DNA from: Termitomyces sp. T153
Lineage: Eukaryota > Basidiomycota > Agaricomycetes > Agaricales > Lyophyllaceae
Direction: 5' to 3'
NCBI GenBank assembly: GCA_018296165.2
Contig: JACKQL020000012.1
Location: 868,001-932,000, forward strand
DNA length: 64,000 bases
Shown here: one piece after another, positions 56,627 to 64,000 of the stretch
How positions within the stretch are numbered: the first letter of the stretch is position 1
Layout of the letters: each line of letters begins with the position of its first letter
Position numbers and translations under genes: made by a program
Notes under the pieces: model-generated
What the model saw: the letters and a program-made list of their open reading frames with translations, nothing else
Told to the model about the DNA's origin: nothing
Database searches by the model: none

Positions 56627-56911
56627 TGAAAGGCTGTCAGTAAAACAGCCTCACTGGGACTCTAACAGAAAAGATGAAATTGTCTTTGTTACTTATAAGT
56701 TAGAACAAGTCTAAGTCTCAGTATAATTCTAAGGCTCACCTTCATTACTTGTAAGTTAGAACAAGTAGCAAAGGTGTAATTGGGAATCTTTTGACAGCAG
56801 TGGTCACATGGATGTGCCACAGCAATAATGCCACAGTGGGAAGTGGAGCTGTGGAGAAACTGTAAAGTAATTGTCTGTGAAATATGTCATAAGCTGTTCC
56901 ACAGGCTTACA
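56627..56911 (-). repeat. 3' LTR of F
   Basis: 285 bp; plus-strand reading TGAAAGGCTGTCAG ... CCACAGGCTTACA. Near-identical to 61865-62149. It contains a direct repeat ACTTRTAAGTTAGAACAAGT (near 56691 and 56748). Confidence 0.9.
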
Positions 56912-56919
56912 CCCCTCCC

Positions 56920-58200
56920 CCCTTTGAGAACTTGCCCTCATGGCATTAGCTTCTCCTGTTTTTGGCCTTCCATCTGTCCAAAGCTTCACAATCCTCCAGC
57001 TTGGATTGGGGGAGCCATTTGTTGTGGTCTGGTAGGAAACCAACCCATTGAACCAGATACTGATGGCCATGACCCCTCTAGCATTTGTCAATTATTTTGT
57101 TGATGACATGGTGATCAGTAGCCCCATCTTCTGTCACAACAGGCCCTGGGCAAGCGTACTCCCTGTTTGGGAACAAGGCCAGGTCATTAGAAATATGGTG
57201 CTTGAGCAGGCTGGCATGGAATCCAGGGAAGTTGTGCTTCTTGTCATTTGAAAGATGTAAGGTGTACTCAGATCATTCTGGGAAGGCCTCAATCACCTTG
57301 TATGGACCATCATTTCAAGGCATGAACTTCACCATGTGTTTCTTTCCTTTCCACTTGTACTCCCTGTGATGATGTTTGGTCACAAGCATTACAAGGTCCC
57401 CAACCCCATAGATCTCTTCCTCTGCTCTCCATTCATTCATGTGGTATGCTTGACAGACTTTAGCTGCAAGGAGGTTATCCTGGGCTTCCTATACATTTTT
57501 TTGTAGCTAATCAATAATATTGTGTGCTGTTTTCTTGTCTTTTGAAGTGTTTGCTGGTAAGGGTGCCAGGGAGAGGATGATTTAAGGAGATCACCCTGTC
57601 TTGAGCTAGAAAGGTGAGAATCCTATGGATGAATTTATTGTGTTCATGATTGCAAAGCACATGCAGGGTAGTGTAGCAAGCCAACCCTTCTGATCTCAAT
57701 CCACAAGGTAGTGTATTGCTTGGACAATAGTCTTGTTCATGCACTCACTACCCCCATCCATCTCTAGGTGGTACAAGGTGGACATTTTGAGCTTCACACC
57801 CATGAGTTTATGGAGTTCTTTCTACATGCCTGTGACAAAGAGTTTGTCATGGTCAGAAACAATCTGTGTCATCAGTCTGTTCTCACAGTACCACTTGTTA
57901 AACAGGACTAAGGCAATCTGTGCAGCCAAATCTTTGGTGTGTTCCTGCCATTCATACCTCCGCTCCCATCAGGTCAGTCATGGTCATGATAGTGTTCTTC
58001 CTGTCTTCTTTGGGCAATGGACCAATGAAATTGATTCCCACTACTGAGAACCTCTTGTCTGGGACAGGCAGTGGGTGAAGAGGACCTGTCAGCTTGGTTG
58101 TGCAATCCTTGTTTCTTTGGCAGGAAATACAGGAAGGGATGTAAGCTTTTTCCAAGTCCCACCACATGTTGGGCTAGTAAAAAGAGTCATGCAGGGCTGC
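56920..58200 (-). pseudogene. F integrase C-terminal part and chromodomain remnant
   Basis: Minus strand. Integrase zinc-finger end WDLEKAYIPSCISCQRNKDC (58160-58100), core start VVGINFIGPLPKEDRKNTIM (near 58040), later DLVMLVTKHHHREYKWKGKK and YKVIEAFPE with FPGFHASLLKHHISNDL (GPY-type linker, near 57330-57200). A chromodomain follows near 57100 (VINKIIDKC ... QYLVQWVGFLPDHNKWLP). Several stops occur, for example near 57080 and 57320. Confidence 0.7.
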
Positions 58201-59990
58201 ATAGCTCTTCTCAAAGCTGTAATGCCCAAGTGTATCATGGGCTAAGTGATACAGCAGTTCTCATATGCAAATACTGCTCAGGATGAGCAGACGTCCCCTA
58301 AGATACAGCAGTCCATTGTCAAGTCAGACATCTGCAATGCTTCTTTTAGCAATGCCATCCTGTACATGCTTAGCAAATGTGTTGCTCTTGTACCCTGCAA
58401 CAATCTCCACAAGTAAGGCCTTGTTGATGTTGATCTGCAGAGCCCTGGCAGCCAGAGTTCTGAGTCTTGTGGGGAAGTGAGTATAGGCAAGTGCACATGC
58501 TGCTAGTCTCATACTCAGTGCCTCCATGGGCATCCTGGACAGTGAGTCTGCCACTGAGTTGTTCTCTCCATGGACATAAATGATGTCAAACTCAAAATCA
58601 GCAAGGAAAATTGCCCAGCAAGATTGGTGTTGGGACATCTGTTTCTGGGATTGGAAGTATTTGAGGGTGTGGTGGTCAGTGTAGGCCTTAAATTTCACTC
58701 CCAAGAAACTGGTGCACTATTTCTTCAAGGCTTTTATAATGGCTAACAGTTCCTTCTCATGTGTTGGGTAGTTGTGTTGTGCTGTGTTCAGCTGGTAGGA
58801 GTCATATGCTACAGGGCATGCAGTTTCCCAAGTCTCCCAAAAGCTTAGGACTGTGCCTGTCCTCCAATTGCTAGCATCTGTCATAATGAATATCTTTTTT
58901 GTGGGGTCTTCATAGTCAATAATATCAATGTTTCCAGGTCTGTCACAAGGTAGCATATGGCATTGAAGGCCTGCTGATGTTTGTTGGTCCATAGCAGGAA
59001 CACCTTGTTGCAGTCCTTGTTGGTGAGTGGTGTGAGCACACTTGTGTGCTCTGCCAGCACAGGGATGAAAGGTGCAAGGTAATGCATGAGTACAAGGAAA
59101 CTCTGGACATTGGTGGCAGTGGTGGGTCTTAGCCACTCTGCTATCTTATCAACCTTGTATGGATCAGGTCAAACACCTTCTTGGAAGACAATATGTTCCA
59201 AGAAATGTAGCTCCAAGGCAAAGAGGATGGACTTCTTCAGGTTGGAAAAGAGATTTGCCTTCTGAAGAGCCACCATGATCTTTGCTAGGTTTGCCTTGTG
59301 TTTATCTATTGTCCTTGACCATATGATTATATTATCCAGGTAGATGTGACACATTACTCCAATGAGTTCTTGCAAGGCATCTGTCATGTGTTGCTGATGT
59401 GTAGAAGGCACATTACACCCCCCCATTGGCATTACTACCCATTCATAGAGACCTCAGAGCATGTGTATGGCTGTGAAATGAATGTCATCAGGATGCACTT
59501 GTGTCTAAAAGAATGCATTGGTCATGTTGATCTTGCTGAAGATATTGCCTTTGCCACAGTCAGCAAGGATGCTGTCCACCCTTGGAGGAACCATTCAGTT
59601 TGGGATTCCTTCTTGGTGTTTTGGAATGCAGAAAGCTAGTGAGACAAACTCAGATGATAAGGGGTGTAATTGCCCTGCCACCAAATGCTCCTCCAACAAT
59701 CTCTTCCATGGTTCATGAAATCTCTTGGGCACAGAGTATCCTTGTGTAGGGTCCTTCAGTCAAATTTGATGATAGATATGGTCAGGAACATTGTCTGTAG
59801 TTTTTGAGAGTTCCATGGGGAAACAGTCAGCATATTTTTGCTTTGCCTCCTTGTCTTTTTTTGATAATATCTCCTCCAATGACAGGGCTTCAATGCACTC
59901 CCAGACCAGGGCCATGATTTGGCTAGGCTTTACATAGTCTCTACAGTGGAGTAGGGTGTTCCTGGTGCTGCCTCAAGTTTTGGGGTGGCC
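58201..59990 (-). pseudogene. F RT and RNase H remnant
   Basis: Minus strand. RT has EYLVMPMG-type sequence, VPSTHQQHMTDALQELIGVM and IYLDNIIIWSRTIDKHKANL (about 59340), so Y-x-D-D is YLDN. RNase H is at 58950-58330 (FIMTDASNWRTGTVLSFWET, HNYPTHEKELLAIIKALKK, then FKAYTDHHTLKYF and HGENNSVADSLSRMP). The order and motifs are those of Ty3/gypsy pol. Confidence 0.78.
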
Positions 59991-59993
59991 TGT

Positions 59994-60641
59994 CTAGAGA
60001 TGGTGAGGTGAGGTTCTCTGTGAAGCTGGAGCTGAAGTGGAGTTCACTATATCAAAACCCATGCATTTGTCAATTGCTGTGTTGGCCTCAAGATCTAAGA
60101 CCAGTTTCTTGGCATACAGGAATGGAATTTCCAAGAGTAATGGTACAGGCAGACTGGCATTTACTTTAGCCTTAAAAACCTGTGACTTCCATGCTCCCTT
60201 CCCTACTGTTGCCTCTAGCCATATGTATTTGTTACAAGTTAGTGGCAATTGAGTCAGTGATGTCAGATTGTCTTTGTGTTTTGCAAGTGGGTACCTTTGC
60301 AGTCCTAGCTTGGCAATGAGGTCTGCACTAATCACTATAGAAGGGCATCTGTTATCAAGAATTGCTTGGATAGATAATAGGGATGAAGTAAGCACTGGTC
60401 CCATCAATTCCAGCTCCACTGTCATGTGTGGCACTGAGAGGAGGGGGTCTGATAATGGAGACATGATTGCATATGTGTATGACTTGTCAGTATCCTTGTC
60501 CCTGACCTCCTCCTCATCCATTGGTTTGATGTAAGCAAGCCCAGCAATGTTCTTGGGTTTGGCAGTGAGGGCCATCACTGAGGTTAGTGTTTTGGTAGTT
60601 TGGTGGTCTGGCCACAAATTTGTGCTCTTCATGGGACACAC
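59994..60641 (-). pseudogene. F retropepsin-like protease remnant
   Basis: A 215-codon open frame on the minus strand. SIQAILDNRCPSIVISADLI is the active-site region with D-S/T-G changed to D-N-R. Downstream, PVPLLLEIPFLYAKKLVLDL is the LG-flap-like part (ILGxPFL type) followed by GFDIV. It is probably inactive. Confidence 0.65.
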
Positions 60642-60689
60642 ATCTGAAGTTCCTGGGTGGTCACAGTAGAAGGTGTGACAGCATGTGCA

Positions 60690-61480
60690 CCCTTAGTGTT
60701 CTGTAAGTAACTTCTTCTCTTTGTTGGTTAGCTTTGCCAGTTTGAGGCATGGTGTGGCAGTCCCTGATGTGGTAGACAAAGTGCTTGAGGCACAAGAAGG
60801 GGGCTCAGAGAGCCTGTCTATCAATGCCTTGTGCTTGTTGCTTTGCTCAGCATGACTTGCATCAATCAGTGCTTGGGTCCTCACTTATTCCTTGGCCAGT
60901 TCTTCATCCAACTCAACCACCTCTGTGATCCAGTCTGCTAATTATCCAATAGGGATCCTTTTGTAGTCAACCTTCTAGCATAGATCCAGGTGCATGTGTG
61001 ATTTCAGAGGCACTTTGAGGGCTGTGTCACTTAAGGTGTGTTCCAATCTTGTGTTCTCAAGCCAGGCATTAAGATTTTGCAGCACCACAACCCAGTCTGC
61101 AAATGCTGTGTTCTCCTGGTACAATTCTAGAATAGTGTCATGGACCTTGGTCTGCCAGTGGTAGGGCAGTGCAAATCACTGGAGTTTATGAAGATATTGT
61201 TCAAAAGTCATAGTGTCAATCCTTAATCAATTAGCATGGTACCAGGCAACAAAATGGGGTTCAAACATGCCATCTGCTACAAATGACACAATCTCTGAGT
61301 CTTTCTTCTCCAAGTGTTTCTGGAATTGTTGGCATGCAATTGTCCATTGTTGGAAAATGTAATCATCCATGCAACTCTTAGTGAGCATGGGGCATTCTTT
61401 TAGCTTGGTAACTCTGACTTCAGCCAGTGGCCTTTGATTGTCTGCATCTGGATTGAATGTGAGGGTGGCTGCCATCTTTT
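60690..61480 (-). pseudogene. F gag remnant
   Basis: Minus strand, start MAATLTFNPDADNQRPLAEV at 61475, with LTKSCMDDYIFQQWTIACQQ and FVADGMFEPHFVAWYHAN. Later pieces (LPYHWQTKVHDTILEL-like, near 61150) carry stops. A basic C-terminal frame is at 60884-60693. I do not see an intact zinc knuckle. Confidence 0.6.
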
Positions 61481-61864
61481 GGTGTGTGTGGCTGGCTGCT
61501 GGTGTGCAATAAGCACTGAGAGTTGTGATTGCAGGGGTTGATTTGATAGTAAGAGGTGGAATTGGCCTCAGACAATGATGACCCTGAGATATCTGATGAC
61601 TTAGATGGACTGGATGGTAGCAAAGGGGCTAAAGCTGCTGATGTCTCAGCTTCACTGGAGGTGGGAGAGAGTTCTTCCTTGGGTGTCCTGAAGTCAGTTC
61701 AGGGAGTGCCAGTCAGGGAAGGAGTAGTTGGTAGGGCACCTAGTAACAGTGCTGAGGGTTCTTGTTTGCATGCCGCTTGTTATGTGAGTAAGGGTGTGGG
61801 TGTTGACAGTTGATGGCAGCTTGAAGACACGTTGGTAAAATTTCACCGGTGTCAAAAAAAAAAG

Positions 61865-62149
61865 TGAAGGGCTGTTGGTAAAATAGCCTCACTGGGACTC
61901 TAACAGACAAGATGAAATTGTCTTTGTTACTTGTAAGTTAGAACAAGTCTAAGTCTAAGTATAATTCTAAGGCTCACCTTCATTACTTGTAAGTTAGAAC
62001 AAGTAGCAAAGGTGTAATCAGGAATCTTTTGACAGTGGTGGTCACATGGATGTGCCACAGCAATGATGCCACAGTGGGGAGTGAAGCTGTGGAGAAACTG
62101 TGAAGTAATTGTCTGTGAAATATGTCATAAGCTGTTCCACAGGGTTACA
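61865..62149 (-). repeat. 5' LTR of F
   Basis: 285 bp; plus-strand reading TGAAGGGCTGTTGG ... CCACAGGGTTACA. Bounded on the right by TATCT (62150-62154). Confidence 0.9.
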
Positions 62150-62154
62150 TATCT

Positions 62155-62234
62155 CAGCATCAACAGATGAGGGTTTCATATCCAACCATTCCCTGCATGG
62201 AATGGATATCAACTGGCAATTGTCCCTGGTATAA
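62155..62234 (+). pseudogene. Decayed gene H, 3' end
   Basis: Directly after element F and its target copy, the frame of gene H continues: the split codon T/CA joins VFQCYI to SASTDEGFISNHSLHGMDIN and WQLSLV-stop at 62232-62234. Exact in-frame continuation shows that F inserted into coding sequence. Confidence 0.5.
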
Positions 62235-62635
62235 ATAGATAAAATGACCTGCAATTATGCATTTAAACTTTTAAATAAAATCTATTGCCACTGCAATGTT
62301 ATAGAATAAATCAAAATTAAACCACACTAGATTGTACTACCTATCCCATCCCAACTGTGTTGTAGCTCTTCAATCTGACAGCAGATGATATACCAACAAA
62401 GTAACATGTTTGAGATTCCCTGGAGAAAGCTAGACAAGGTAGAAAACCAGTGATTTGGTGGATTTATATAAATTTATCTGTTATTGTGACCTTTTGTGCT
62501 TTGTCATCAACACTGATGTGGTTAGTCAAAAATAAGAAGTTGATCTGGACATTGATAGAGACAAAGAAACAAATCAAGGGACAACAAACACTTTGGCTGG
62601 TCACCTCGCTTCCACACACATTACCTCTTACAGTA
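62235..62635. other. AT-rich DNA, no gene seen
   Basis: Downstream of gene H. The region is AT-rich, with no open frame of note and no repeat of the families described here. Confidence 0.4.
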
Positions 62636-63008
62636 TTGTGACCAAAATGTTACTCATAACTCCAATGTAAATGTCCACCCAGATTTCAGAGATTTAGATT
62701 TTAGTCCGCTAGGAGCATTTTCTAACAACCTACCTTGTCCTTTACAACCTTCCACTTTATCTGACATGAATGAAGCACTGAAAATCAATGATCAAGGTTC
62801 ACTCTCAGACTTTAGTGATTATTCATCAGACAAAAAGACCCATGCAAGTGGCATGTCTTGACACAATCAAAGAAGGAAAAATTACACCAACATTGACAAT
62901 GGCCCTCATCAATCTTGGACTCCCTTGACAAAACAAGTCACAGGAAATGATCCTTTTGCAGACCCATTTGCTCATGATGTGACAGTAGGACCATCCAAGA
63001 TATGGTAA
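62636..63008 (+). pseudogene. Unrecognised decayed coding stretch
   Basis: After a possible TTACAG acceptor a frame reads YCDQNVTHNSNVNVHPDFRD, LDFSPLGAFSNNLPCPLQPS, then NEALKINDQGSLSDFSDYSS. One TGA interrupts it near 62861 and it goes on to DPFADPFAHDVTVGPSKIW-stop at 63008. The composition (Asn, Ser, Asp, Pro) looks like a real but low-complexity protein. Family unknown; no start found. Confidence 0.3.
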
Positions 63009-63239
63009 GTCATCAGAACAAAAGACAATGTAATTACTATTCCAGATGGCCCAGAATAATTAGATGAGCACTTGATGCTAGCTGTCAAATGATTTAAGAT
63101 AAGATAAGATAATGACAATAAACAGGACTGATCATGATGATACAATCCATTTGAAAATATCAATACACTTGCATTTTCCTCTGAAAAAAGTGGGAGGATC
63201 AATGATACATTAATTCAATACATTAATGTATTAATGATT

Positions 63240-63720
63240 AAGAAATGCTGCTTTGAAATCCTCCCCCAGATACTTTCTTTGCTGTTGCACTATGTACATA
63301 CAAAATATTACTTCACTAAGTAAACCCTTTATTATGTGTGCAACTACTCTACTGTTTAGAGGAGATTCTTGTGATTTTTGAATTGTTTGATATTTTGATG
63401 AAGCCATGTAATTACACTTTGATAAATTCTCTGTGTAAAACTGCTTCCAAATACTTCCCTAGATACTTTCTTTGCCATTATGCATGTACAAAGTAAAACT
63501 TCACTATTTGAACTTCTACATCACCTTCAACACTTTGACTGTTTTGTGTAAAATACATTGTTGTAACAAACAAGAAAAACAAAGTGAGAAAATAGATGAA
63601 GAAAACATTTAATTATGTGTGCATTTACTCTTTAAAGAAGATTCTCGTGATTTTCAAATCATTTGATATTTTAATGAAACCGCACTGATGCGCTGTAAGA
63701 AATTCTCTGTGAAAATAATG
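63240..63720. repeat. Imperfect direct repeats in AT-rich DNA
   Basis: AGATACTTTCTTTGC occurs near 63270 and 63460. TTATGTGTGCA-TACTCT ... GGAGATTCTTGTGATTTT ... TTTGATATTTT-ATGAA occurs at about 63331-63405 and 63612-63680. AAATTCTCTGTG occurs near 63424 and 63699. A 16-bp palindrome AATACATTAATGTATT lies near 63217. No coding frame. This may be a duplicated block or a decayed repeat element. Confidence 0.5.
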
Positions 63721-64000
63721 TAAAATGCGTACCCATTCCTCATGTTTGAAAACAAATTTGTGGTCATTAAAGCTGTGAACTTCTACTGTTGTGTGCTGAA
63801 CAATTGTACGCATAGCCATCCATTGAAAACTTGTGCCACCTGTTCCATAGCTCCAAACACACTCATTCTTCTTCAACGTGTGAAATGTTGTGACCATCGT
63901 GTTACTGGTGCTATAGCTGCGTAGAGTATGATATTTTGACACCATGTGTGAATGATTGCAGGTCCTGCACGGTGCAATGGCATTTTGTTGCATCAATGAT

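Larger units (their letters stand above)
56627..62149 (-). mobile_element. Ty3/gypsy chromovirus F, complete
   Basis: 5523 bp with two 285-bp LTRs (56627-56911 and 61865-62149) and a perfect 5-bp target duplication TATCT (56622-56626 and 62150-62154). On the minus strand the order is gag, protease, RT, RNase H, integrase, chromodomain, purine tract AAAGGGGGGAGGGG (56925-56912). It is a different family from A and C: shorter LTRs and different gag. It lies inside gene H and has many stops. Confidence 0.92.

Noticed and set aside
63625..63996. 123-codon minus-strand frame at the right edge
   Set aside because: It overlaps the imperfect direct repeats and has an unremarkable composition; it could be real but nothing supports it and it reaches the window edge.

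Overview
The window looks like nuclear DNA of a basidiomycete fungus, probably an agaricomycete with a large repeat-rich genome. The reasons are short (48-61 bp) introns with GTATGT/GTGAGT-type donors and CTAAC/CTGAC branch sites, a patatin / NB-ARC / TPR NOD-like receptor (NLR) gene, chromodomain-bearing Ty3/gypsy retrotransposons, and rare CpG dinucleotides wherever transposons lie. The genus cannot be fixed from this sequence. No rRNA, tRNA or CRISPR array was recognised.

Two copies of a divergent gene pair form the host backbone: a small Cys/His protein on the minus strand and an NLR on the plus strand. Copy A (1-1525 and 11722-14100) is broken. Its NLR was hit by gypsy element A1 (1526-11721), and a later deletion removed the 3' end of A1 together with the middle of the NLR. 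Copy B (40822-47990) keeps a complete six-exon NLR (44328-47612, 1003 aa), but its partner gene is a fragment. Between the copies lie two CpG-containing unrecognised genes (38985-39810 plus, 39973-40693 minus).

Most of the rest is nested LTR elements. A2 (15742-31688, minus, target duplication GTTTG) sits inside an unrecognised decayed gene. Gypsy element C1 (20361-27292, plus) sits inside A2, and a D-type LTR (23969-24776) sits inside C1. A3 (32485-38109, plus) is 5'-truncated and carries a D-type LTR (35321-36410) and a 114-bp MITE-like insert. C2 (48916-55009, minus, AATAC) and F (56627-62149, minus, TATCT) are complete but coding-dead gypsy elements. F splits another decayed gene, whose reading frame closes when F and one target copy are removed.

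The most interesting signal is in family A. All three members (A1, A2, A3) carry, between the chromodomain and the 3' LTR, a gene on the strand opposite to gag-pol. Its protein is conserved between members despite heavy decay: a Ser/Pro-rich start, a PEKFVE-like block, a C-x2-C-x6-C block, a coiled-coil-like stretch and a C-terminal WWE block. A splice donor is kept at the same place in all three. It looks like a spliced antisense accessory gene of a fungal Ty3/gypsy lineage.
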